From Paratinospora sagittata (lineage: Eukaryota > Streptophyta > Magnoliopsida > Ranunculales > Menispermaceae), in the NCBI GenBank assembly GCA_035771175.1, contig CM069610.1, forward strand, positions 23,216,501 to 23,280,500: a DNA stretch of 64,000 nucleotides, in the 5' to 3' direction. Of the stretch, positions 19,801-35,500 are shown piece after piece. How positions within the stretch are numbered: the first letter of the stretch is position 1; the number at the start of each line of letters is the position of its first letter. The notes beneath the pieces were generated by a model that did no database searches, was not told the DNA's origin, and saw only the letters and a list, made by a program, of their open reading frames with translations. Made by a program: the position numbers and the translations under genes.

Positions 19801-22800
19801 CAGTGTTGATAGCACGCTGATAGGGTTCTATAATAAAACATTTGTTTTTCTGAAAAATTGCCTATAGCGCGCTATCCCCTTTGATACTTCGCTATAAAGC
19901 AGTTGCCGTGATCTTTCCTTTTTTAGTAAAATGGGCAATAGCGCGTTATAGGCCTCGATAACACGCAATCAGAAACTCCGTAAAACTCGAGCTCTCGGGT
20001 TTGTGTATATCGATCTGCTATAGCCTGCTATCTGTCAATTGAGAACATGATACACAACCCAATAGCACGCTATCCACGTCTGAGAAAAAAAACCTGATAT
20101 TTCTAACGAGAAAATTTTGGGCACTTCTGCTTGCTCGATTTTTCTATTCCTTATACAATTTCTCCAGGTTATCTTAATTGAAATATTCTCTACTAACACC
20201 TAGATGATTCCCACTGTCTCGCACGCCCAAAACAACATTAGATTAAACAATGTTTTGAATTCAAATCATTTTGTACTCTCTTGCCCTTTAAGCCGCAACT
20301 TCTAATTTTATAAAACACTCATTCTCTGATTTTCAAAAATACAACACACACGATTTTTGCAAGTTAGATTGAGCTTTCCAAAGAGTTTTTCAAGTGAAGA
20401 AAGTATTGATTCTTGCATTTGTCAAAACAAGCTTCGAATAGAATCAAAACCGCAATCTGTCTTGATGATAACGTCGTCGTTGATCAGCAAGTCCTTCATT
20501 TTATCCCTTTTGTGCTTAGATTTGCAGAGGCTATCCATTGTTTTAAGTTGTAAGTATATGAAGAGGTCTCAGAAAGATAACACAACAAAAAAGAACACAT
20601 CAATTGTCTTGCATCAAGAAGACATCAAACAATAGCTTTCGAAGTCTACAAAGATCAAGCTCGAAGAACGAAGACATATCTCATGCCTAAGTAAGGCATT
20701 AGTTTGATCTTTGGTGTGTAGGGTAACCTCTCGATCAATCTCAGCACTAAAACTCTGAAATCTGCAAAGTCTTCAAAATCACTTCGATATAGTATTTCGT
20801 TTTGAAAAAATGTTTTCCGAAAGGTTTTAATCCTAATTTCAATGAGTTTTGAATTATTTAAAAGTTTTTAATCTTATACAATATGTTTTGAGTTAATCGA
20901 ATGGTTCTTGAGTGTCAAAATATTAATTTTTAAAAAATAGGCTATCCAACAATTTGCCAAAATTTTCCTGAAGGCACTAGCGCGCTATCAGTGTTGACAA
21001 CACGCCGATAGGGTTCTATAATAAAACATTTGTTTTTCTGAAAAATTGTTTATAGCGCGCTAAGGCCTCGATAACACGCTATCGGAAACTCCGTAAAACT
21101 CGAACTCTCGGGTTTGTGTATATCGATCTGCTATAGCCTGCTATCTGTCAATTGAGAACATGATACACAACCCAATAGCACGCTATCCACGTCTGAGAAA
21201 AAAATCTGATATTTCTAACGAGAAAAATATGGGCACTTCTGCTTGCTCGATTTTTCTATTCCTTATACAATTTCTCCAGGTTATCTTAATTGAAATATTC
21301 TCTACTAACACCTAGATGATTCCCTTTGTCTCGCACGCCCAAAACAACTTTAGATTAAACAATGCTTTGAATTCAAATCATTTTGTACTCTCTTGCCCTT
21401 TAACCCGCAACTTCTAATTTTATAAAACACTCATTCTCTGATTTTTAAAAATACAACACACACGAGTTTAGCAAGTTAGATTGAGCTTTCCAAAGAGTTT
21501 TTCACGAGAAGAAAGTATTGATTCTTGCATTTGTCAAAACGAGCTTCGAATATAATCAAAATTGCAATCTGTCTTGATGATAACGTCGTTGATCAGCAAG
21601 TTCTTCATTTTATCCCTTTTGTGCTTAAATTTGCAGAGGCTATCCATTGTTTTAAGTTGTAAGTATATGAAGTGGTCTCGGTAAGATAACACAACAAAAA
21701 AGAACACATAATTGTCTTGCATCAAGAAGACATCAAACAATAGCTTTCGAAGTCTACAAAGATCAAGCTCGAAGAACGAAGACATATCTCATGCCTAAGT
21801 AAGGCATTAGTTTGATCTTTGGTGTGTAGGGTAACCTCCCGATCAATCTCAGCACTAAAACTCTGAAATCTGCAAAGTCTTCAAAATCACTTCGATATAG
21901 TACTTCATTTTGAAAAAATGTTTTCCGAAAGGTTTTAATCATAATTTCAATGAGTTTTCAATAATTTAAAAGTTTTCAATCTTAAACAATATGTTTTGAG
22001 TTAATGGAATGGTTCTTGAGTGTCAAAATATTAATTTTACAAAAATAAGGCTATCCAGCAATTTGCCAAAATTTTCCTGAAGGCACTAGCGCACTATCAG
22101 TGTTGATAGCACGCTGATAGGGTTCTATAATAAAACATTTGTTTTTCTGAAAAATTGCCTATAGCGCGCTATCCCCTTTGATACTTCGCTATAAAGCAGT
22201 TGCCCTGATCTTTCCTTTTTTAGTAAAATGGGCAATAGCGCGTTATAGGCCTCGATAACACGCAATCAGAAACTCCGTAAAACTCGAGCTCTCGGGTTTG
22301 TGTATATCGATCTGCTATAGCCTGCTATCTGTCAATTGAGAACATGATACACAACCCAATAGCACGCTATCCACGTCTGAGAAAAAAAACCTGATATTTC
22401 TAACGAGAAAAATTTGGGCACTTCTGCTAGCTCGATTTTTCTATTCCTTATACAATTTCTCCAGGTTATCTTAATTGAAATATTCTCTACTAACACCTAG
22501 ATGATTCCCACTGTCTCGCACGCCCAAAACAACATTAGATTAAACAATGTTTTGAATTCAAATCATTTTGTACTCTCTTGCCCTTTAAGCCGCAACTTCT
22601 AATTTTATAAAACACTCATTCTCTGATTTTCAAAAATACAACACACACGATTTTTGCAAGTTAGATTGAGCTTTCCAAAGAGTTTTTCAAGAGAAGAAAG
22701 TATTGATTCTTGCATTTGTCAAAACAAGCTTCGAATAGAATCAAAACCGCAATCTGTCTTGATGATAACGTCGTCGTTGATCAGCATGTCCTTCATTTTA

Positions 22801-25800
22801 TCCCTTTTGTGCTTAGATTTGCAGAGGCTATCCATTGTTTTAAGTTGTAAGTATATGAAGTGGTCTCAGAAAGATAACACAACAAAAAAGAACACATCAA
22901 TTGTCTTGCATCAAGAAGACATCAAACAATAGCTTTCGAAGTCTACAAAGATCAAGCTCGAAGAACGAAGACATATCTCATGCCTAAGTAAGGCATTAGT
23001 TTGATCTTTGGTGTGTAGGGTAACCTCTCGATCAATCTCAGCACTAAAACTCTGAAATCTGCAAAGTCTTCAAAATCACTTTGATATCGTATTTCGTTTT
23101 GAAAAAATGTTTTCCGAAAGGTTTTAATCATAATTTCAATGAGTTTTGAATTATTTAAAAGTTTTTAATCTTATACAATATGTTTTGAGTTAATGGAATG
23201 GTTCTTGAGTGTCAAAATATTAATTTTTAAAAAATAGGCTATCCAACAATTTGCCAAAATTTTCTTGAAGGCACTAGCGCACTATCAGTGTTGATAACAC
23301 GCCGATAGGGTTCTATAACAAAACATTTTTTTTTCTGAAAAATTGTCTGTAGCGCGCTATCCCCTTTGATGCTTCGCTATAAAGCTGTTGCCGTGATCTT
23401 TCTATTTTTAGTACAATGGGCAATAGCGCGCTATAGGCCTCGATAACACGCTATCGGAAAGTCCGTAAAACACGAGCTCTCGGGTTTGTGTATATCGATC
23501 TGCTATAGCCTGCTATCTGTCAATTGAGAACATGATACACAACCCAATAGCACGCTATCCACGTCTGAGAAAAAAATCTAATATTTCTAACGAGAAAAAT
23601 GTGGGCACTTCTGCTTGCTCGATTTTTCTATTCCTTATACAATTTCTCCAGGTTATCTTAATTGAAATATTCTCTACTAACACCGAGATGATTCCCATTG
23701 TCTCGCACGCCCAAAACAACTTTAGATTAAACAATGCTTTGAATTCAAATCATTTTGTACTCTCTTGCCCTTTAACCCGCAACTTCTAATTTTATAAAAC
23801 ACTCATTCTCTGATTTTTAAAAATACAACACACACGATTTTTGCAAGTTAGATTGAGCATTCCAAAGAGTTTTTCACGAGAAGAAAGTATTGATTCTTGC
23901 ATTTGTCAAAACAAGCTTCGAATAGAATCAAAATTGCAATCTGTCTTGATGATAACGTCGTTGATCAGCAAGTTCTTCATTTTATCCCTTTTGTGCTTAA
24001 ATTTGCAGAGGCTATCCATTGTTTTAAGTTGTAAGTATATGAAGTGGTCTCGGTAAGATAACACAACAAAAAAGAACACATCAATTGTCTTGCATCAAGA
24101 AGACATCAAACAATAGCTTTCGAAGTCTACAAAGATCAAGCTCGAAGAACGAAGACATATCTCATGCCAAAGTAAGGCATTAGTTTGATCTTTGGTGTGT
24201 AGGGTAACCTCTCGATCAATCTCAGCACTAAAACTCTGAAATCTGCAAAGTCTTCAAAATCACTTCGATATAGTATTTCGTTTTGAAAAAATGTTTTCCG
24301 AAAGGTTTTAATCCTAATTTCAATGAGTTTTGAATTATTTAAAAGTTTTTAATCTTATACAATATGTTTTGAGTTAATCGAATGGTTCTTGAGTGTCAAA
24401 ATATTAATTTTTAAAAAATAGGCTATCCAACAATTTGCCAAAATTTTCCTGAAGGCACTAGCGCGCTATCAGTGTTGACAACACGCCGATAGGGTTCTAT
24501 AATAAAACATTTGTTTTTCTGAAAAATTGTTTATAGCGCGCTAAGGCCTCGATAACACGCTATCGGAAACTCCGTAAAACTCGAACTCTCGGGTTTGTGT
24601 ATATCGATCTGCTATAGCCTGCTATCTGTCAATTGAGAACATGATACACAACCCAATAGCATGCTATCCACGTCTGAGAAAAAAATCTGATATTTCTAAC
24701 GAGAAAAATATGGGCACTTCTGCTTGCTCGATTTTTCTATTCCTTATACAATTTCTCCAGGTTATCTTAATTGAAATATTCTCTACTAACACCTAGATGA
24801 TTCCCTTTGTCTCGCACGCCCAAAACAACTTTAGATTAAACAATGCTTTGAATTCAAATCATTTTGTACTCTCTTGCCCTTTAACCCGCAACTTCTAATT
24901 TTATAAAACACTCATTCTCTGATTTTTAAAAATACAACACACACGAGTTTAGCAAGTTAGATTGAGCTTTCCAAAGAGTTTTTCACGAGAAGAAAGTATT
25001 GATTCTTGCATTTGTCAAAACAAGCTTCGAATATAATCAAAATTGCAATCTGTCTTGATGATAACGTCGTTGATCAGCAAGTTCTTCATTTTATCCCTTT
25101 TGTGCTTAAATTTGCAGAGGCTATCCATTGTTTTAAGTTGTAAGTATATGAAGTGGTCTCGGTAAGATAACACACCAAAAAAGTGTACATAATTGTCTTG
25201 CATCAAGAAGACATCAAACAATAGCTTTCGAAGTCTACAAAGATCAAGCTCGAAGAACGAAGACATATCTCATGCCAAAGTAAGGCATTAGTTTGATCTT
25301 TAGTGTGTAGGGTAACCTCTCGATCAATCTCAGCACTAAAACTCTGAAATCTGCAAAGTCTTCAAAATCACTTCGATATAGTATTTCGTTTTGAAAAAAT
25401 GTTTTCCGAAAGGTTTTAATCCTAATTTCAATGAGTTTTGAATTATTTAAAAGTTTTTAATCTTATACAATATGTTTTGAGTTAATCGAATGGTTCTTGA
25501 GTGTCAAAATATTAATTTTTAAAAAATAGGCTATCCAACAATTTGCCAAAATTTTCCTGAAGGCACTAGCGCGCTATCAGTGTTGACAACACGCCGATAG
25601 GGTTCTATAATAAAACATTTGTTTTTCTGAAAAATTGTTTATAGCGCGCTAAGGCCTCGATAACACGCTATCGGAAACTCCGTAAAACTCGAACTCTCGG
25701 GTTTGTGTATATCGATCTGCTATAGCCTGCTATCTGTCAATTGAGAACATGATACACAACCCAATAGCACGCTATCCACGTCTGAGAAAAAAATCTGATA

Positions 25801-28800
25801 TTTCTAACGAGAAAAATATGGGCACTTCTGCTTGCTCGATTTTTCTATTCCTTATACAATTTCTCCAGGTTATCTTAATTGAAATATTCTCTACTAACAC
25901 CTAGATGATTCCCTTTGTCTCGCACGCCCAAAACAACTTTAGATTAAACAATGCTTTGAATTCAAATCATTTTGTACTCTCTTGCCCTTTAACCCGCAAC
26001 TTCTAATTTTATAAAACACTCATTCTCTGATTTTTAAAAATACAACACACACGAGTTTAGCAAGTTAGATTGAGCTTTCCAAAGAGTTTTTCACGAGAAG
26101 AAAGTATTGATTCTTGCATTTGTCAAAACGAGCTTCGAATATAATCAAAATTGCAATCTGTCTTGATGATAACGTCGTTGATCAGCAAGTTCTTCATTTT
26201 ATCCCTTTTGTGCTTAAATTTGCAGAGGCTATCCATTGTTTTAAGTTGTAAGTATATGAAGTGGTCTCGGTAAGATAACACAACAAAAAAGAACACATAA
26301 TTGTCTTGCATCAAGAAGACATTAAACAATAGCTTTCGAAGTCTACAAAGATCAAGCTCGAAGAACGAAGACATATCTCATGCCTAAGTAAGGCATTAGT
26401 TTGATCTTTGCTGTGTAGGGTAACCTCCCGATCAATCTCAGCACTAAAACTCTGAAATCTGCAAAGTCTTCAAAATCACTTCGATATAGTACTTCATTTT
26501 GAAAAAATGTTTTCCGAAAGGTTTTAATCATAATTTCAATGAGTTTTCAATTATTTAAAAGTTTTCAATCTTATACAATATGTTTTGAGTTAATGGAATG
26601 GTTCTTGAGTGTCAAAATATTAATTTTACAAAAATAAGGCTATCCAGCAATTTGCCAAAATTTTCCTGAAGGCACTAGCGCACTATCAGTGTTGATAGCA
26701 CGCTGATAGGGTTCTATAATAAAACATTTGTTTTTCTGAAAAATTGCCTATAGCGTGCTATCCCCTTTGATACTTCGCTATAAAGCAGTTGCCGTGATCT
26801 TTCCTTTTTTAGTAAAATGGGCAATAGCGCGTTATAGGCCTCGATAACACGCAATCAGAAACTCCGTAAAACTCGAGCTCTCGGGTTTGTGTATATCGAT
26901 CTGCTATAGCCTGCTATCTGTCAATTGAGAACATGATACACAACCCAATAGCACGCTATCCACGTCTGAGAAAAAAAACCTGATATTTCTAACGAGAAAA
27001 ATTTGGGCACTTCTGCTTGCTCGATTTTTCTATTCCTTATACAATTTCTCCAGGTTATCTTAATTGAAATATTCTCTACTAACACCTAGATGATTCCCAC
27101 TGTCTCGCACGCCCAAAACAACATTAGATTAAACAATGTTTTGAATTCAAATCATTTTGTACTCTCTTGCCCTTTAAGCCGCAACTTCTAATTTTATAAA
27201 ACACTCATTCTCTGATTTTCAAAAATACAACACACACGATTTTTGCAAGTTAGATTGAGCTTTCCAAAGAGTTTTTCAAGAGAAGAAAGTATTGATTCTT
27301 GCATTTGTCAAAACAAGCTTCGAATAGAATCAAAACCGCAATCTGTCTTGATGATAACGTCGTCGTTGATCAGCAAGTCCTTCATTTTATCCCTTTTGTG
27401 CTTAGATTTGCAGAGGCTATCCATTGTTTTAAGTTGTAAGTATATGAAGTGGTCTCAGAAAGATAACACAACAAAAAAGAACACATCAATTGTCTTGCAT
27501 CAAGAAGACATCAAACAATAGCTTTCGAAGTCTACAAAGATCAAGCTCGAAGAACGAAGACATATCTCATGCCTAAGTAAGGCATTAGTTTGATCTTTGG
27601 TGTGTAGGGTAACCTCTCGATCAATCTCAGCACTAAAACTCTGAAATCTGCAAAGTCTTCAAAATCACTTTGATATCGTATTTCGTTTTGAAAAAATGTT
27701 TTCCGAAAGGTTTTAATCATAATTTCAATGAGTTTTGAATTATTTAAAAGTTTTTAATCTTATACAATATGTTTTGAGTTAATGGAATGGTTCTTGAGTG
27801 TCAAAATATTAATTTTTAAAAAATAGGCTATCCAACAATTTGCCAAAATTTTCTTGAAGGCACTAGCGCACTATCAGTGTTGATAACACGCCGATAGGGT
27901 TCTATAACAAAACATTTTTTTTTCTGAAAAATTGTCTGTAGCGCGCTATCCCCTTTGATGCTTCGCTATAAAGCTGTTGCCGTGATCTTTCTATTTTTAG
28001 TACAATGGGCAATAGCGCGCTATAGGCCTCGATAACACGCTATCGGAAAGTCCGTAAAACACGAGCTCTCGGGTTTGTGTATATCGATCTGCTATAGCCT
28101 GCTATCTGTCAATTGAGAACATGATACACAACCCAATAGCACGCTATCCACGTCTGAGAAAAAAATCTGATATTTCTAACGAGAAAAATGTGGGCACTTC
28201 TGCTGGCTCGATTTTTCTATTCCTTATACAATTTCTCCAGGTTATCTTAATTGAAATATTCTCTACTAACACCGAGATGATTCCCATTGTCTCGCACGCC
28301 CAAAACAACTTTAGATTAAACAATGCTTTGAATTCAAATCATTTTGTACTCTCTTGCCCTTTAACCCGCAACTTCTAATTTTATAAAACACTCATTCTCT
28401 GATTTTTAAAAATACAACACACACGATTTTTGCAAGTTAGATTGAGCTTTCCAAAGAGTTTTTCACGAGAAGAAAGTATTGATTCTTGCATTTGTCAAAA
28501 CAAGCTTCGAATAGAATCAAAATTGCAATCTGTCTTGATGATAACGTCGTTGATCAACAAGTTCTTCATTTTATCCCTTTTGTGCTTAAATTTGCAGAGG
28601 CTATCCATTGTTTTAAGTTGTAAGTATATGAAGTGGTCTCGGTAAGATAACACAACAAAAAAGAACACATCAATTGTCTTGCATCAAGAAGACATCAAAC
28701 AATAGCTTTCGAAGTCTACAAAGATCAAGCTCGAAGAACGAAGACATATCTCATGCCAAAGTAAGGCATTAGTTTGATCTTTGGTGTGTAGGGTAACCTC

Positions 28801-29540
28801 TCGATCAATCTCAGCACTAAAACTCTGAAATCTGCAAAGTCTTCAAAATCACTTCGATATAGTATTTCGTTTTGAAAAAATGTTTTCCGAAAGGTTTTAA
28901 TCCTAATTTCAATGAGTTTTGAATTATTTAAAAGTTTTTAATCTTATACAATATGTTTTGAGTTAATCGAATGGTTCTTGAGTGTCAAAATATTAATTTT
29001 TAAAAAATAGGCTATCCAACAATTTGCCAAAATTTTCCTGAAGGCACTAGCGCGCTATCAGTGTTGACAACACGCCGATAGGGTTCTATAATAAAACATT
29101 TGTTTTTCTGAAAAATTGTTTATAGCGCGCTAAGGCCTCGATAACACGCTATCGGAAACTCCGTAAAACTCGAACTCTCGGGTTTGTGTATATCGATCTG
29201 CTATAGCCTGCTATCTGTCAATTGAGAACATGATACACAACCCAATAGCACGCTATCCACGTCTGAGAAAAAAATCTGATATTTCTAACGAGAAAAATAT
29301 GGGCACTTCTGCTTGCTCGATTTTTCTATTCCTTATACAATTTCTCCAGGTTATCTTAATTGAAATATTCTCTACTAACACCTAGATGATTCTCTTTGTC
29401 TCGCACGCCCAAAACAACTTTAGATTAAACAATGCTTTGAATTCAAATCATTTTGTACTCTCTTGCCCTTTAACCCGCAACTTCTAATTTTATAAAACAC
29501 TCATTCTCTGATTTTTAAAAATACAACACACACGAGTTTA
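16877..29540 (+). repeat. Satellite block B, four-monomer higher-order repeat (4589 bp)
   Basis: Monomers starting at 21471, 22656, 23843 and 24952 correspond to those at 26060, 27245, 28432 and 29541, each exactly 4589 bp apart. Diagnostic shared variants include CAAAACGAGCTTCG (first of the set) and GTCTGTAGCGCG with GATGCTTCG (second). Short-class monomers start at 18064, 20359, 23843, 24952 and 28432 and all carry the GCGCGCTAAGGCC junction. Confidence 0.8.
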
Positions 29541-32500
29541 GCAAGTTAGATTGAGCTTTCCAAAGAGTTTTTCACGAGAAGAAAGTATTGATTCTTGCAT
29601 TTGTCAAAACAAGCTTCGAATATAATCAAAATTGCAATCTGTCTTGATGATAACGTCGTTGATCAGCAAGTTCTTCATTTTATCCCTTTTGTGCTTAAAT
29701 TTGCAGAGGCTATCCATTGTTTTAAGTTGTAAGTATATGAAGTGGTCTCGGTAAGATAACACACCAAAAAAGTACACATAATTGTCTTGCATCAAGAAGA
29801 CATCAAACAATAGCTTTCGAAGTCTACAAAGATCAAGCTCGAAGAACGAAGACATATCTCATGCCTAAGTAAGGCATTAGTTTGATCTTTGGTGTGTAGG
29901 GTAACCTCCCGATCAATCTCAGCACTAAAACTCTGAAATCTGCAAAGTCTTCAAAATCACTTCGATATAGTACTTCATTTTGAAAAAATGTTTTCCGAAA
30001 GGTTTTAATCATAATTTCAATGAGTTTTCAATTATTTAAAAGTTTTCAATCTTATACAATATGTTTTGAGTTAATGGAATGGTTCTTGAGTGTCAAAATA
30101 TTAATTTTACAAAAATAAGGCTATCCAGCAATTTGCCAAAATTTTCCTGAAGGCACTAGCGCACTATCAGTGTTGATAGCACGCTGATAGGGTTCTATAA
30201 TAAAACATTTGTTTTTCTGAAAAATTGCCTATAGCGCGCTATCCCCTTTGATACTTCGCTATAAAGCAGTTGCCGTGATCTTTCCTTTTTTAGTAAAATG
30301 GGCAATAGCGCGTTATAGGCCTCGATAACACGCAATCGGAAACTCCGTAAAACTCGAGCTCTCGGGTTTGTGTATATCGATCTGCTATAGCCTGCTATCT
30401 GTCAATTAAGAACATGATACACAACCCAATAGCACGCTATCCACGTCTGAGAAAAAAATCTGATATTTCTAACGAGAAAAATTTGGGCACTTCTGCTTGC
30501 TCGATTTTTCTATTCCTTATACAATTTCTCCAGGTTATCTTAATTGAAATATTCTCTACTAACACCTAGATGATTCCCACTGTCTCGCACGCCCAAAACA
30601 ACATTAGATTAAACAATGTTTTGAATTCAAATAATTTTGTACTCTCTTGCCCTTTAAGCCGCAACTTCTAATTTTATAAAACACTCATTCTCTGATTTTC
30701 AAAAATACAACACACACGATTTTAGCAAGTTAGATTGAGCTTTCCAAAGAGTTTTTCAAGAGAAGAAAGTATTGATTCTTGCATTTGTCAAAACAAGCTT
30801 CGAATAGAATCAAAATTGCAATCTGTCTTGATGATAACGTCGTCGTTGATCAGCAAGTCCTTCATTTTATCCCTTTTATGCTTAGATTTGCAGAGGCTAT
30901 CCATTGTTTTAAGTTGTAAGTATATGAAATGGTCTCGGTAAGATAACACAACAAAAAAGAACACATCAATTGTCTTGCATCAAGAAGACATCAAACAATA
31001 GCTTTCGAAGTCTACAAAGATCAAGCTCGAAGAACGAAGACATATCTCATGCCTAAGTAGGGCATTAGTTTGATCTTTGGTGTGTATGGTAACCTCTCGA
31101 TCAATCTCAGCACTAAAACTCTGAAATCTGCAAAGTCTTCAAAATCACTTCGATATAGTATTTCATTTTGAAAAAATGTTTTCCAAAAGGTTTTAATCAT
31201 AATTTCAATGAGTTTTGATTATTTAAAAGTTTTTAATCTTATACAATATGTTTTGAGTTAATGGAATGGTTCTTGAGTGTCAAAATATTAATTTTTAAAA
31301 AATAGGCTATCCAACAATTTACCAAAATTTTCCTGAAGGCACTAGTGCACTATCAGTGTTGATAACACGCCGATAGGGTTCTATAATAAAACATTTGTTT
31401 TTCTGAAAAATTGTCTATAGCGCGCTATAGGCCTCGATAACACGCTATCGGAAAGTCCGTAAAACTCGAGCTCTCGGGTTTGTGTATATCGATCTGCTAT
31501 AGCCTGCTATCTGTCAATTGAGAACATGATACACAACCCAATAGCACGCTATCCACGTCTGAGAAAAAAATATGATATTTCTAACGAGAAAAATGTGGGC
31601 ACTTCTGCTTGCTCGATTTTTCTATTCCTTATACAATTTCTCCAGGTTATCTTAATTGAAATATTCTCTACTAACACCTAGATGATTCCCATTGTTTCGC
31701 AAGCCCAAAACAACTTTAGATTAAACAATGCTTTGAATTCAAATCATTTTGTACTCTCTTGCCCTTTAACCCGCAACTTCTTATTTTATAAAACACTCAT
31801 TCTCTGATTTTTAAAAATACAACACACACGATTTTAGCAAGTTAGATTGAGCTTTCCAAAGAGTTTTTCACGAGAAGAAAGTATTGATTCTTGCATTTGT
31901 CAAAACAAGCTTCGAATATAATCAAAATTGCAATCTGTCTTGATGATAACGTCGTTGATCAGCAAGTTCTTCATTTTATCCCTTTTGTGCTTAAATTTGC
32001 AGAGGCTATCCATTGTTTTAAGTTGTAAGTATATGAAGTGGTCTCGGTAAGATAACACACCAAAAAAGTACACATAATTGTCTTGCATCAAGAAGACATC
32101 AAACAATAGCTTTCGAAGTCTACAAAGATCAAGCTCGAAGAACGAAGACATATCTCATGCCTAAGTAAGGCATTAGTTTGATCTTTGGTGTGTAGGGTAA
32201 CCTCCCGATCAATCTCAGCACTAAAACTCTGAAATCTGCAAAGTCTTCAAAATCACTTCGATATAGTACTTCATTTTGAAAAAATGTTTTCCGAAAGGTT
32301 TTAATCATAATTTCAATGAGTTTTCAATTATTTAAAAGTTTTCAATCTTATACAATATGTTTTGAGTTAATGGAATGGTTCTTGAGTGTCAAAATATTAA
32401 TTTTACAAAAATAAGGCTATCCAGCAATTTGCCAAAATTTTCCTGAAGGCACTAGCGCACTATCAGTGTTGATAGCACGCTGATAGGGTTCTATAATAAA

Positions 32501-35500
32501 ACATTTGTTTTTCTGAAAAATTGCCTATAGCGGTATCCCCTTTGATACTTCGCTATAAAGCAGTTGCCGTGATCTTTCCTTTTTTAGTAAAATGGGCAAT
32601 AGCGCGCTATAGGCCTCGATAACACGCTATCGGAAACTCCGTAAAACTCGAGCTCTCGGGTTTGTGTATATCGATCTGCTATAGCCTGCTATCTGTCAAT
32701 TGAGAACGTTATATACAACCCAATAGCACGCTATCCACGTCTGAGAAAAAAATCTGATATTTCTAACGAGAAAAATTTGGGCACTTCTGCTTGCTCGATT
32801 TTTCTATTCCTTCTACAATTTCTCCAGGTTATCTTAATTGAAATATTCTCTACTAACACCTAGATGATTCCCACTGTCTCGCACGCCCAAAACAACATTA
32901 GATTAAACAATGTTTTGAATTCAAATAATTTTGTACTCTCTTGCCCTTTAAGCCGCAACTTCTAATTTTATAAAACACTCATTCTCTGATTTTCAAAAAT
33001 ACAACACACACGATTTTAGCAAGTTAGATTGAGCTTTCCAAAGAGTTTTTCAAGAGAAGAAAGTATTGATTCTTGCATTTGTCAAAACAAGCTTCGAATA
33101 GAATCAAAATTGCAATCTGTCTTGATGATAACGTCGTCGTTGATCAGCAAGTCCTTCATTTTATCCCTTTTATGCTTAGATTTGCAGAGGCTATCCATTG
33201 TTTTAAGTTGTAAGTATATGAAATGGTCTCGGTAAGATAACACAACAAAAAAGAACACATCAATTGTCTTGCATCAAGAAGACATCAAACAATAGCTTTC
33301 GAAGTCTACAAAGATCAAGCTCGAAGAACGAAGACATATCTCATGCCTAAGTAGGGCATTAGTTTGATCTTTGGTGTGTATGGTAACCTCTCGATCAATC
33401 TCAGCACTAAAACTCTGAAATCTGCAAAGTCTTCAAAATCACTTCGATATAGTATTTCATTTTGAAAAAATGTTTTCCAAAAGGTTTTAATCATAATTTC
33501 AATGAGTTTTGATTATTTAAAAGTTTTTAATCTTATACAATATGTTTTGAGTTAATGGAATGGTTCTTGAGTGTCAAAATATTAATTTTTAAAAAATAGG
33601 CTATCCAACAATTTACCAAAATTTTCCTGAAGGCACTAGTGCACTATCAGTGTTGATAACAAGCCGATAGGGTTCTATAATAAAACATTTGTTTTTCTGA
33701 AAAATTGTCTATAGCGCGCTATAGGCCTCGATAACACGCTATCGGAAAGTCCGTAAAACTCGAGCTCTCGGGTTTGTGTATATCGATCTGCTATAGCCTG
33801 CTATCTGTCGATTGAGAACATGATACACAACCCAATAGCACGCTATCCACGTCTGAGAAAAAAATCTGATATTTCTAACGAGAAAAATGTGGGCACTTCT
33901 GCTTGCTCGATTTTTCTATTCCTTATACAATTTCTCCAGGTTATCTTAATTGAAATATTCTCTACTAACACCTAGATGATTCCCATTGTTTCGCAAGCCC
34001 AAAACAACTTTAGATTAAACAATGCTTTGAATTCAAATCATTTTGTACTCTCTTGCCCTTTAACCCGCAACTTCTTATTTTATAAAACACTCATTCTCTG
34101 ATTTTTAAAAATACAACACACACGATTTTAGCAAGTTAGATTGAGCTTTCCAAAGAGTTTTTCACGAGAAGAAAGTATTGATTCTTGCATTTGTCAAAAC
34201 AAGCTTCGAATATAATCAAAATTGCAATCTGTCTTGATGATAACGTCGTTGATCAGCAAGTTCTTCATTTTATCCCTTTTGTGCTTAAATTTGCAGAGGC
34301 TATCCATTGTTTTAAGTTGTAAGTATATGAAGTGGTCTCGGTAAGATAACACACCAAAAAAGTACACATAATTGTCTTGCATCAAGAAGACATCAAACAA
34401 TAGCTTTCGAAGTCTACAAAGATCAAGCTCGAAGAACGAAGACATATCTCATGCCTAAGTAAGGCATTAGTTTGATCTTTGGTGTGTAGGGTAACCTCCC
34501 GATCAATCTCAGCACTAAAACTCTGAAATCTGCAAAGTCTTCAAAATCACTTCGATATAGTACTTCATTTTGAAAAAATATTTTCCGAAAGGTTTTAATC
34601 ATAATTTCAATGAGTTTTCAATTATTTAAAAGTTTTCAATCTTATACAATATGTTTTGAGTTAATGGAATGGTTCTTGAGTGTCAAAATATTAATTTTAC
34701 AAAAATAAGGCTATCCAGCAATTTGCCAAAATTTTCCTGAAGGCACTAGCGCACTATCAGTGTTGATAGCACGCTGATAGGGTTCTATAATAAAACATTT
34801 GTTTTTCTGAAAAATTGCCTATAGCGCGCTATCCCCTTTGATACTTCGCTATAAAGCAGTTGCCGTGATCTTTCCTTTTTTAGTAAAATGGGCAATAGCG
34901 CGCTATAGGCCTCGATAACACGCTATCGGAAACTCCGTAAAACTCGAGCTCTCGGGTTTGTGTATATCGATCTGCTATAGCCTGCTATCTGTCAATTGAG
35001 AACGTTATATACAACCCAATAGCACGCTATCCACGTCTGAGAAAAAAATCTGATATTTATAACGAGAAAAATTTGGGCACTTCTGCTTGCTCGATTTTTC
35101 TATTCCTTATACAATTTCTCCAGGTTATCTTAATTGAAATATTCTCTACTAACACCTAGATGATTCCCACTGTCTCGCACGCCCAAAACAACTTTAGATT
35201 AAACAATGTTTTGAATTCAAATCATTTTGTACTCTCTTGCCCTTTAACCCGCAACATCTAATTTTATAAAACACTCATTCTCTGATTTTCAAAAATACAA
35301 CACACACGATTTTTGCAAGTTAGATTGAGCTTTCCAAAGAGTTTTTCAAGAGAAGAAAGTATTGATTATTGCATTTGTCAAAACAAGCTTCGAATAGAAT
35401 CAAAATTGCAATCTGTCTTGATGATAACGTCGTCGTTGATCAGCAAGTCCTTCATTTTATCCCTTTTGTGCTTAGATTTGCAGAGGCTATCCATTGTTTT

